From NCBI GenBank assembly GCA_945900705.1, contig CAMDKJ010000036.1:1-12236 (forward strand): DNA of 12,236 bases. Reading direction: 5' to 3'. The translations under genes were made by a program, and so were the position numbers. The notes beneath the pieces were generated by a model. It was not told the origin of the DNA and did not search any database. It saw nothing but the letters and a program-made list of their open reading frames with translations. This DNA comes from Bifidobacterium breve (lineage in GTDB: Bacteria > Actinomycetota > Actinomycetes > S36-B12). How positions within the stretch are numbered: position 1 is the stretch's first letter; every line of letters begins with the position of its first letter. Below, piece after piece: positions 1 to 6,403 of this stretch.

Positions 1-74
1 AGGACAAAAAGCCCGGCAATGGGCCCAGCGCCGTCGATGAGCTTACTTAGTTCGCTATTCGGATCTGGATCCAT
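1..74 (-). CDS. Small hypothetical membrane protein, N-terminal fragment (3' part outside window)
   Basis: This reading frame opens with ATG at 74-72, sharing one base with the mca stop codon (TAATG), and runs off the left edge after about 24 codons. The visible peptide begins MDPDPNSELSKLIDG and ends in a glycine-rich hydrophobic stretch, GPIAGLFVL, which looks like the start of a membrane segment. In other actinobacteria, including M. tuberculosis (Rv1083 after mca), a short single-span membrane protein follows mca, and such proteins often begin their helix with a GPxGLFV-like sequence. Position and sequence both fit that family. The stop/start overlap suggests translation coupled to mca. 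Its function is not known; a link to mycothiol chemistry rests only on co-location. Only the first third or so is visible, so the identification is tentative. Confidence 0.6.
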   Translation of the reverse strand, partial: MDPDPNSELSKLIDGAGPIAGLFV

Positions 75-952
75 TACCTGCCCCTTAGTCCCGCGAATAG
101 ATCATTTTCCGGTAGTTCAACGGCAATGGTTGATCTTGCCAGTTGAAAATCTTCGGTCGGCCAAACTGTTTTTTGTAGTTCCATCGGAACAGCGAACCAC
201 CGCCCTTCGGGGTCGATCTGGGTTCGATGCGCTGACAAGGCCTGGTCGCGGACCTCAAACCATGCGGCCGCATCGACACGAGTTGTTAGTCGATCCGCAT
301 CCTCCGGGCGATCCTTCCAGTCTTTGAGCCAATCGTCATAAGGGGATTCCAGATCAGCATCCGTCATTGCCAAGTGCAGCGCCAGCACCCGCTGCTTACT
401 GAACTGTTGGTTGTAGTAGACCTTGGAAACCTGCCACGGCGCACCGCCAACACCTCGGTACATCGCGGGGTCAGCGGCTGCATCAACCGCGGCCATGGTC
501 ACTTCATGGGTGCGGATGTGGTCTGGATGCGGGTAGCCACCTTTTTCGTCATAGGTGGTGACAACCTGTGGCTGAAATTCACGTATCAGTGCGACCAACG
601 GCGAGGCGACGACTTCGAGCGGCAGGGCCGCGAAGCAACCCGCCGGCAGCGGAGGCAGCGGGTCACCCTCCGGGAACCCAGAATCTGGGAAACCCAGCCA
701 AACTTGACGCACCCCCAAAATCTCAGCGGCCCGCGCCATCTCCCGTCGGCGTACTTCCTCCAGGCCCAGTTCGGCAACCTCGGCCGCCGCCTGCTCATTT
801 AGTACGTCGCCACGCTCACCGCCGGTGCAGGTCACCACCAAGACTTCAACGCCCTCGGCCACATATTTAGCAGTAGCGGCGGCACCCTTGCTCGATTCAT
901 CATCGGGGTGGGCATGGACCGCCATGAGGCGCAGGTCTGGGTACACAAGCAT
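74..952 (-). CDS. mca: Mycothiol S-conjugate amidase (LmbE/PIG-L family)
   Basis: Mca is a cytoplasmic zinc hydrolase that cleaves mycothiol S-conjugates to a mercapturic acid, which is exported, and GlcN-Ins, which is recycled into mycothiol; it serves detoxification. The 292-residue product has the LmbE zinc site: AHPDDE at residues 14-19 (H15 and D18 as ligands, D17 as general base, by analogy with MshB) and HPDH at 142-145 (H142 catalytic, H145 ligand). The sequence after the first motif, ESSKGAAATAKYVAEG, and TCTGGERGDVLN at 41-52 are typical of Mca rather than the deacetylase MshB. The ATG at 952 leaves a usual-length N-terminus before LRLMAVHAH; an in-frame ATG at 967 would add five residues and overlap the divergent gene's start. 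No well-placed Shine-Dalgarno sequence precedes 952, so leaderless translation is possible. It overlaps the downstream small membrane protein gene by one base. Confidence 0.95.
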   Translation of the reverse strand: MLVYPDLRLMAVHAHPDDESSKGAAATAKYVAEGVEVLVVTCTGGERGDVLNEQAAAEVAELGLEEVRRREMARAAEILGVRQVWLGFPDSGFPEGDPLPPLPAGCFAALPLEVVASPLVALIREFQPQVVTTYDEKGGYPHPDHIRTHEVTMAAVDAAADPAMYRGVGGAPWQVSKVYYNQQFSKQRVLALHLAMTDADLESPYDDWLKDWKDRPEDADRLTTRVDAAAWFEVRDQALSAHRTQIDPEGRWFAVPMELQKTVWPTEDFQLARSTIAVELPENDLFAGLRGR

Positions 953-965
953 TAGTGTGGCATTC

Positions 966-1439
966 ATGCCTTCGCCATTTCGCCGGGACCAACTCTCCCC
1001 GCAGATGATCGCCCGATATGGGCTAGATCGACGACCAATAGGCACCATTATCGGCGCAACTCTTTTGATAGTGGGTTTTGTGGCCGCCCTCATTTTTGTC
1101 TCACTCGGACTAAATCGCGACACGCTAACCGCCACCCTAATCACCTGGGATGACGTGGCTCCCGACCACGTGTCAGTGACATTCGATGTGCAACGCCAGG
1201 CGGCAGACACCGTCACTTGCGTCGTGCGCGCGCAAGACAAATCCAGAGCCGATGTCGGCTACGCCGCCATCACCCTTGAACCCGGAGCAGCAACTGTGCG
1301 CGTTGATTACGAGCTTCGCACCTTGGCGCCCGCCTATGTCCTCGAACTCTTGGGATGCAGTGTCGGGCCCACCGCGAATGTGATCCAACCCCAATTCCCG
1401 CCCGGTGTCGTACCGCCAAACCAGCCCTGGTCCCCATAA
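966..1439 (+). CDS. DUF4307 single-pass membrane protein
   Basis: The 157-residue product has a short N-terminal segment containing ARYG (residues 16-19), one predicted transmembrane helix (about 25-48), and a C-terminal domain of about 100 residues with a Cys (C85) in TCVVRAQDKSRADVGYA. This architecture and the CxVxAxD...VGY pattern match the actinobacterial DUF4307 family (M. tuberculosis Rv1081c is the counterpart beside greA and mca). The biochemical role is unknown. The C-terminal domain probably lies outside the cytoplasm, an inference from the single helix followed by basic residues on its N-terminal side. The ATG at 966 keeps the residues before ARYG; ATG 1005 would start just at MIARYG. 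A TAGTGT hexamer at 953-958 is placed like a -10 box for a leaderless message starting at 966. The tail is proline-rich (QFPPGVVPPNQP). greA follows 60 bases later on the same strand. Confidence 0.85.
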   Translation: MPSPFRRDQLSPQMIARYGLDRRPIGTIIGATLLIVGFVAALIFVSLGLNRDTLTATLITWDDVAPDHVSVTFDVQRQAADTVTCVVRAQDKSRADVGYAAITLEPGAATVRVDYELRTLAPAYVLELLGCSVGPTANVIQPQFPPGVVPPNQPWSP

Positions 1440-1499
1440 TCGATAACGATTCACGCTCGCAGTTCCCCTTTTATGAATTCACCGTTACCCTCGTCTTTC

Positions 1500-1985
1500 A
1501 TGAGCGAAGTGACTTGGCTGACCCAAGAGGCATATGACCGACTACAAGGTGAACTTGCCGAGCGCGAAGGCCCGGGCCGCACCGAGATCACCAAGCGCAT
1601 TGAACTCGCCCGCGAAGAAGGTGACTTAAAGGAGAACGGCGGCTACCACGCCGCAAAAGAGGAACAGGGCAAAAGTGAGGCCCGGATTCGTCAGCTGCGG
1701 CAGCTCTTGGAGAGCGCACAGATCGGTGTGCCAGACGCCGAAGCTGACGAAGTAGCTCAGGGCAAAGTTGTAACCGTGCGATTCCCATCCGACGGCGAAG
1801 TCGAAACTTTTTTGCTGGGCTCACGCGAAGAAGCAGCGCACGCCTCCATCGAGGTTTACTCCCCCACCTCACCACTGGGTTCAGCGGTAATTCACAAGCG
1901 CGTTGGCGAGAGTGCCGTTTATCAGCTGGCCAATGGCAAGGAGATGTCGGTTGACATCGTAAAAGTCGAGCCGTATATCCGCTAG
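1500..1985 (+). CDS. greA: Transcription elongation factor GreA
   Basis: GreA enters the secondary channel of RNA polymerase and stimulates cleavage of backtracked transcripts. The 161-residue protein has the N-terminal antiparallel coiled coil (about residues 8-75) with the tip motif REEGDLKENGGYHAA; D42 and E45 correspond to the acidic pair that coordinates the second Mg2+ in the polymerase active site. The C-terminal FKBP-like domain follows, with FLLGSREEA and EVYSPTSPLGSAVI (about 113-140), and the chain ends in VEPYIR. The length is normal. The ATG at 1500 gives the common actinobacterial opening with TWLTQEAYDRL; an in-frame ATG at 1473 would add nine atypical residues. No clear Shine-Dalgarno site precedes either. 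The 60 bases before it hold no convincing promoter, so it may be co-transcribed with DUF4307. Its TAG stop overlaps the stop of the convergent permease gene. Confidence 0.97.
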   Translation: MSEVTWLTQEAYDRLQGELAEREGPGRTEITKRIELAREEGDLKENGGYHAAKEEQGKSEARIRQLRQLLESAQIGVPDAEADEVAQGKVVTVRFPSDGEVETFLLGSREEAAHASIEVYSPTSPLGSAVIHKRVGESAVYQLANGKEMSVDIVKVEPYIR

Positions 1986-2845
1986 CGCGAAGTGGCGTTG
2001 CGGTACTTGCGTACCGCCAAGGGTGCAAAGATTCCGATTAGGACCGCGCAGGAAATCAGGGTGTACAGCGCCGCATGGTCAAGTGACCAGTAGTGCGGTT
2101 GGATACCCGTCGGGTTACCGAATAGTTCACGCGTGGCCAGCACCAAAGTAGATATCGGGTTATAGGCGGCTATCGGCTGCAGCCAATCTGGCATTGAGGA
2201 AATCGGCACAAACGCATTAGACAGGAAGGTCAACGGAAACAACCACGCCAATCCTGCGGTATTTGCTGTCTCGGGGTTAGGCACACTCAACCCGATCCAA
2301 GCGCCAACCCACGCAACCGTGTAGGCAAAAAACAGCAACAGGGCGTAGGCCAGGAGTGCGCTAAATAAGCCATTATTTATGCGCCAGCCAACGAGTAACC
2401 CGGTGATGCTTAATACCGCTAGCACCAGAATTTGGCGGACTGCGTCTGCGAACGTACGACCTAAAAGCACCGCTGATGGCGACATCGGCAAGGCGCGAAA
2501 GCGATCAATGATGCCCCGACTCATGTCTTCGGCAAGGCCCACCGTGCTCGCTGCTGCCGCGAAAGCAACCGTCTGGCCGAAAATACCCGGCATCAGGTAT
2601 TGGCGATATGCATTTGCCGCATCAGCCGGGCTCGCGCCGTCACCAGGGATGGGAATTGCACCCCCAAAGACATACGCGAAGAGCAGCACGAAGATAACGG
2701 GCTGCACCAGTGAAAAGAAGAGCAACTCGGGTACTCGAATGGTTTGAATGAGATTACGTCGCGCAACTACGAACCCGTCGTGCAATGCCCAACCGTAAAT
2801 CGGTCGCCGCAAGGCGACCGGACGACCTACCGTAATTGCACTCAT
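1982..2845 (-). CDS. ABC-2 type transporter permease, DrrB-like
   Basis: This is the membrane half of an ABC exporter, paired with the ATPase encoded just upstream. The 287-residue product has a cytoplasmic N-terminus and about six hydrophobic segments (near 41-61, 84-104, 137-154, 160-183, 198-217 and 258-278), the layout of the ABC2_membrane family. The loop EDMSRGIIDRFRALPMS at about 106-122 closely resembles the DrrB coupling-loop motif GIIDRFRxLPM. DrrA/DrrB of Streptomyces export daunorubicin/doxorubicin, but most actinobacterial relatives have no known substrate, so drug export should not be assumed. The ATG at 2845 overlaps the ATPase stop in ATGA, and GAGGAG lies about 10 bases before it, so translational coupling is likely. 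Its TAG stop forms a CTAG palindrome with the greA stop, leaving no space for a terminator between them. Confidence 0.93.
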   Translation of the reverse strand: MSAITVGRPVALRRPIYGWALHDGFVVARRNLIQTIRVPELLFFSLVQPVIFVLLFAYVFGGAIPIPGDGASPADAANAYRQYLMPGIFGQTVAFAAAASTVGLAEDMSRGIIDRFRALPMSPSAVLLGRTFADAVRQILVLAVLSITGLLVGWRINNGLFSALLAYALLLFFAYTVAWVGAWIGLSVPNPETANTAGLAWLFPLTFLSNAFVPISSMPDWLQPIAAYNPISTLVLATRELFGNPTGIQPHYWSLDHAALYTLISCAVLIGIFAPLAVRKYRNATSR

Positions 2846-3834
2846 CGCCTACGTACTCCTCTTCGACGAGTTGGTTCAGGGCGTTGGGTTTCGTCCTCGG
2901 CCAGATGGCCGGTCAATGACATGAAGACATCGTCAAGGGTTGGTCGGCGCAACATGATGTCGGTAATTTCAATTTGCTCAAGGTCAAGAGCTCTAATCGC
3001 CCCAACCAAAACCATTGAACCGCCACTTACCGGTGCTGAAATCTTATTGCCCTCAATCAACGGGTGTCCTGAGATAACCGACTCCATAGCGCGCGCGGCG
3101 CGCTCGGCAGTGGCATCATCATGGACGGTTACCTCAATGCGGTCACCGCCTATTTGATCTTTGAGTTGCTCAGCGGTGCCGTGCGCGATCACGTGTCCGT
3201 GGTCAATTACCACAATGTTTTGCGCTAATTGATCGGCTTCTTCCAGGTACTGAGTTGTCAACAGCACGGTGGTGCCATCGGCCACCAAATCGTTGATTAC
3301 CTGCCACATGCCGAGTCGAGAGCGCGGATCTAGCCCCGTTGTCGGCTCATCCAGGAACAAGATCTCCGGCCGGGCGATCAAACTAGCCGCGAGGTCAAGT
3401 CGCCGGCGCATACCACCTGAGTAGGTGCGGACAGAGCGATCAGCGGCATCATCAAGATCAAATGAAGTCAGCAACTCCTCGGATCGAGCTTTGACATACT
3501 TCGGTGTTAGATGGAAAAGATCACCGAACATTCGCAAGTTTTCGCGTCCGGTTAAGTACTCATCAACCGCCGCGAACTGGCCCGTCAGACCGATCATCCG
3601 CCGAACCTGATTAGCCTGCTTAACAACATCAAAGCCAGCGACTTCAGCGTGGCCACCCGTTGGTCTCAAAAGGGTGCTCAAAATGCGCACCATGGTGGTT
3701 TTGCCCGCGCCGTTCGGGCCCAAAAGGCCAACTACCTGACCCCTTTGCACCACAAGATCCATGCCGTCAAGGGCTTTAACATCACCGAAGGTGCGAGTGA
3801 TGCCCTCGGCATAAACCGCTGGTTTGTCTGACAT
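2842..3834 (-). CDS. ABC transporter ATP-binding protein, DrrA-like
   Basis: This cytoplasmic ATPase (330 residues) would power the permease encoded next. Visible elements in order: Walker A GPNGAGKT (39-46), Q-loop region GLTGQFAAVDEYLTGREN (82-99), signature YSGGM (138-142), Walker B ILFLDEP (158-164), D-loop GLDP, and a switch position with Gln (TTQYLEEADQLA, Q195) in place of the usual His. Gln here is characteristic of the DrrA group, as is the C-terminal PTLDDVFMSLTGH, which corresponds to the LDEVF element of DrrA regulatory tails. The protein ends in an Arg-rich tail. The start at ATG 3834 begins the normal ABC domain; the frame is open upstream to 3984, but that part lies inside the threonine ammonia-lyase gene and has no family similarity. 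It starts 10 bases after that gene's stop, with only a weak ribosome site, and overlaps the permease start by four bases. Confidence 0.95.
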   Translation of the reverse strand: MSDKPAVYAEGITRTFGDVKALDGMDLVVQRGQVVGLLGPNGAGKTTMVRILSTLLRPTGGHAEVAGFDVVKQANQVRRMIGLTGQFAAVDEYLTGRENLRMFGDLFHLTPKYVKARSEELLTSFDLDDAADRSVRTYSGGMRRRLDLAASLIARPEILFLDEPTTGLDPRSRLGMWQVINDLVADGTTVLLTTQYLEEADQLAQNIVVIDHGHVIAHGTAEQLKDQIGGDRIEVTVHDDATAERAARAMESVISGHPLIEGNKISAPVSGGSMVLVGAIRALDLEQIEITDIMLRRPTLDDVFMSLTGHLAEDETQRPEPTRRRGVRRR

Positions 3835-3844
3835 ATTTCTGAGC

Positions 3845-5071
3845 CTAACGGTCGAGAATTTCATAGCCGGCTTCGGCCAATTGGCGAAGCAACTCGTCGC
3901 GGTGTTCAGGGCCCCGGGTCTCAACTTGAACCACAATTTCGACTTCGTCAACTGACAACCCGGGGTCAAATCGATTGTGCTCAATCTCGACTACATTGGA
4001 ATTCGACTTGCGCACGGCCTCCAGTAATTGCGCTAGTGAACCCGGCTTATCAAGTACCCTCACTCGAACCGTCAAGAAGCGACCCGCGGCCGCCATGCCA
4101 AACCTGATGATGCGCATGAGCAGCAACGAGTCGACATTTCCGCCGCTAATTACCACGGCAACAGGGGGTTCGAAATCCTGCGGACGCGCGAGTACAGCTG
4201 CAGTCGCCGCTGCACCTGCGGGTTCAACAAGTAATTTCGCCCGCTCCAGCAGCATCAAAACTGCACGAGCGATCTCACTCTCTGAAACTGTGACGATTTC
4301 GTCAACAAGATTCGAAACGATCGCAAATGGCACCTCACCTGGTCGACCAACGGCGATGCCGTCTGCCATGGTGTTCATCGTGGTTAATGCAATGGGTGCG
4401 CCCGCTTTGAGTGAGGCTGGATATGCAGCCCCTTGCTCCGCTTGTACTCCAATAACTCGCACTTCAGGCCTTACTGACTTGATTGCTAGCGCCACCCCCG
4501 CGAGTAGGCCACCGCCGCCCGTGCAGACGACAACTGTTTTCACATCGGGCAGCTTCTCGATAATTTCTAGCCCGAGAGTGCCTTGGCCGGCAACTACATC
4601 AGCATGGTCGAAAGGATGAATAAGTACCGCCCCGGTGCGTTCGCTGAATTCGCGTGCCGCCTCAAGTGCAGTATCGATTGTCGGACCGGCGAAGTAGACA
4701 TCAGCACCGTAACCTTTGGTGGCTTCAATTTTCGGAATAGTCGCTCCGTCTGGCATGAAAACCGTGACTTTGACGCCAAGTAGTTGGCCGGCGACGGCTA
4801 CCCCCTGCGCATGGTTACCGGCGCTGGCAGCAACAACCCCACGCGCTCGCTCGGATTCGGAGAGTTGGGCAATCTGGTTGTAAGCACCGCGGATTTTAAA
4901 TGACCCAGCGCGCTGCAAATTCTCGGTGACCAACATCACCGGACCGCCCACCAGAACTTCTAACCACCTAGCGCCGGCCAACGGCAAATCTCGTATAACC
5001 CCTTGTAGGCGCACAGCCGCCTGCTCTATGTCGGCAAACTGCGGAAGTTCGCTATCGCCCATGGGCTTCAT
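3845..5071 (-). CDS. ilvA: Threonine ammonia-lyase with C-terminal ACT domain
   Basis: This PLP enzyme deaminates L-threonine to 2-oxobutanoate, the first step towards isoleucine. The 408-residue chain has the fold type II catalytic domain (about 1-325): PLP lysine K59 in GSFKIRGAY, SAGNHAQG at 83-90 for substrate carboxylate, and the glycine loop TGGGGLLAG (184-192) for PLP phosphate. A single ACT domain (about 331-405, RFLTVRVRVLDKPGSLAQLL) ends it. This is the medium-length form (TIGR01127-like), shorter than the 514-residue E. coli IlvA with two regulatory repeats; a catabolic role is possible, but the ACT domain and the single-operon context do not decide. ATG 5071 overlaps the upstream stop in ATGA. 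GGAAGG (5077-5072) directly abuts that ATG and would sit nine bases before a second in-frame ATG at 5062, so 5062 is a serious alternative start. Confidence 0.92.
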   Translation of the reverse strand: MKPMGDSELPQFADIEQAAVRLQGVIRDLPLAGARWLEVLVGGPVMLVTENLQRAGSFKIRGAYNQIAQLSESERARGVVAASAGNHAQGVAVAGQLLGVKVTVFMPDGATIPKIEATKGYGADVYFAGPTIDTALEAAREFSERTGAVLIHPFDHADVVAGQGTLGLEIIEKLPDVKTVVVCTGGGGLLAGVALAIKSVRPEVRVIGVQAEQGAAYPASLKAGAPIALTTMNTMADGIAVGRPGEVPFAIVSNLVDEIVTVSESEIARAVLMLLERAKLLVEPAGAAATAAVLARPQDFEPPVAVVISGGNVDSLLLMRIIRFGMAAAGRFLTVRVRVLDKPGSLAQLLEAVRKSNSNVVEIEHNRFDPGLSVDEVEIVVQVETRGPEHRDELLRQLAEAGYEILDR

Positions 5072-5874
5072 CCTTCCAGCACCGGTTTAGTCGGTAGCGC
5101 CCGCTGGGCCGCCAGGTGGGCATTTGATGCCGCGTGCCGGCCGGCGGCCCCAGCAGACCCATTATCCGTGCGCACCGCCCCCGAGTAGCCGCCCCAGGCA
5201 CCGCGGGCTGCGGTATTGGCGCGATGAAAGTCAATTATCTCGGTGGCTTTCGCCCGCAGCACCAGATCACCTGCCTTGCGACCGGCCCGGCCCCTGCCGT
5301 GTTCTGCAAATACTTGATCGCGGGCTCCCGCGCGTGCTTCCTTAAGCCGCTCTTCTATCCGCGCGATGTAGGAGCGATAGAAACTTACCCTCGCGGTATG
5401 GGCCGTGTGCGGCTTAGTCGAACGGGACCAGCGGCCGCCGGATTTACGGTGGGACAGATAGGACTCGGTGCGCCAAGTCCCAAGGTTTATCCACGCCTGT
5501 GCCGCGTAGGTCATCTGCACGGCTAACGAGGCGAAGAGTGCCTCAATCGCATCAAGATCACCCGGCATCCCGTATGCCATGACATAAGTTGAGTTACTTG
5601 CAATGTCAACGTGAGCGTCATTTGCGTGTGCCACCGCGATGAACAGCGAGATCAGGTGCTGATTGGCCCTCTTGCCCTTTTCACCAATGGTGACAGTACG
5701 AATTTCCGGGCTTTGGCGCATTTCAATCTTCGCGGTGTGCGCTCTGGCAAATGCCAGATCAACACTCGCGGCTGTTGCCAATGCTTGAGCCTTCATTAAA
5801 TATGCATCAGCCTCCGCTGCATTGTCGGTGCGCTCGGCTTTCGCGAGAAGTGCACTAATTCGCTCAATCGACAT
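5068..5874 (-). CDS. DUF2786 domain-containing protein
   Basis: This is a 268-residue protein of unknown function. Residues 1-42 (ERISALLAKAERTDNAAEAD followed by AYLMKAQALATAASVDLA) match the DUF2786 N-terminal pattern, KIxALLAKAExTxxxxEAxAxxxKAQxL. A middle region of about 70-130 is mixed and mildly hydrophobic (HLISLFIAVAHANDAHVDIA, IEALFASLAVQMTYAAQAWI). Residues from about 140 onwards are strongly basic, with SHRKSGGRWSRSTKP, a helical stretch FYRSYIARIEERLKEARAGA, and an Ala/Gly-rich tail. The basic half could bind nucleic acid, but no known binding motif is visible. There is no signal peptide. The gene overlaps the upstream HExxH gene by 11 bases and the downstream ilvA by four, so all three are almost surely co-translated. 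I recall DUF2786 and TIGR04338-type genes as neighbours in other actinobacteria; the partnership is better supported than any link to threonine metabolism. Confidence 0.82.
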   Translation of the reverse strand: MSIERISALLAKAERTDNAAEADAYLMKAQALATAASVDLAFARAHTAKIEMRQSPEIRTVTIGEKGKRANQHLISLFIAVAHANDAHVDIASNSTYVMAYGMPGDLDAIEALFASLAVQMTYAAQAWINLGTWRTESYLSHRKSGGRWSRSTKPHTAHTARVSFYRSYIARIEERLKEARAGARDQVFAEHGRGRAGRKAGDLVLRAKATEIIDFHRANTAARGAWGGYSGAVRTDNGSAGAAGRHAASNAHLAAQRALPTKPVLEG

Positions 5875-6391
5875 ACGAGCCCACGGTTACTCCCGCACCT
5901 TGAAATGCACCTTGTAGCACCAGCGCGGCTTCGAAGCCCAGTACTTCGCAGACCAACTGACACATGGTGGTCGTGAACCGGCCGCCGTGAAAGGCATGCG
6001 CACTAGTTGCGGGATCCGCTACAACAAACAGCAGGTGGTGGGCCAACTCATGCAGTAGCACCGCCTCACAGCAGGCCCACCCAGGTACGCCGGCGGTGCC
6101 CGAAAGTGGAACGGCGATGGTTCTATTCTCGAACTCGTAGTGCGCTTTGGCCTGCCCGGCTCGGGCGCGCACAAGCACCGACCCGGTATTTGGAAAACTC
6201 GCGACGATCCGGTCAAGGCCCAGTACGTCATCGCAATAGTTTTGCATCAACTCGACAGTTTCAAAATACTGCTGTTTCGGTAACGTCAGCCGGGAGCCGA
6301 AAAAATCGATTACCCCACCGCGATCTAGTGCCGCAGACCATTGGTTTTCAGCGGCATAGACCAAGGCACGTGATGTGTCGCGTTCAGCCAC
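5864..6391 (-). CDS. Putative zinc metallohydrolase with HExxH motif (TIGR04338-like)
   Basis: The 175-residue protein has an HExxH zinc site in LLHELAHHLL (H114, E115, H118), preceded by GWACCEAVLLHE. A third ligand may come from the following AHAFHGGRF (H132 or H135) or a later acidic residue; this is inference. The size and the pattern with HGxxF and a C-terminal LVxEVLGxEAA region fit the actinobacterial TIGR04338 family of putative metallohydrolases, whose substrate is unknown. There is no signal peptide or transmembrane helix, so it is probably cytoplasmic; a peptidase role is suggested only by the motif. It starts with GTG at 6391, supported by AGGGA about six bases upstream, 12 bases after the kinase stop. 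It overlaps the DUF2786 start by 11 bases, suggesting the two proteins act together. Two Cys pairs (C107-C108, and C144 with C148) are noticeable but unassigned. Confidence 0.82.
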   Translation of the reverse strand: MAERDTSRALVYAAENQWSAALDRGGVIDFFGSRLTLPKQQYFETVELMQNYCDDVLGLDRIVASFPNTGSVLVRARAGQAKAHYEFENRTIAVPLSGTAGVPGWACCEAVLLHELAHHLLFVVADPATSAHAFHGGRFTTTMCQLVCEVLGFEAALVLQGAFQGAGVTVGSYVD

Positions 6392-6403
6392 CGCGGTTCC
6401 CTG

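Noticed and set aside
374..870. Open frames on the + strand opposite mca (374-802 and 568-870)
   Set aside because: They lie wholly antisense to a clear mca gene, have Arg/Pro-rich composition typical of shadow frames, and show no family motif or ribosome site.
953..1240. Upstream extension of the mca frame to 1240
   Set aside because: The extra residues run antisense through DUF4307 and have no similarity to the Mca family, whose N-terminus begins a few residues before LRLMAVHAHPDDE.
1588..2028. 146-codon frame on the - strand across greA
   Set aside because: Antisense to greA and crossing into drrB; Arg/Leu/Pro-rich shadow composition.
3240..3260. Gln instead of His in the ATPase switch region as a catalytic defect
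   Set aside because: DrrA-type ATPases normally carry Gln in this TTQY motif, so it is a family trait and not a sign of decay.
3835..3984. Extended N-terminus of the DrrA-like ATPase
   Set aside because: The added 50 residues lie inside ilvA; the ABC domain begins normally at ATG 3834.
5134..5526. 130-codon + strand frame opposite the DUF2786 gene
   Set aside because: Fully antisense to a gene with a recognisable domain and tight operon overlaps; no start signal or motif.
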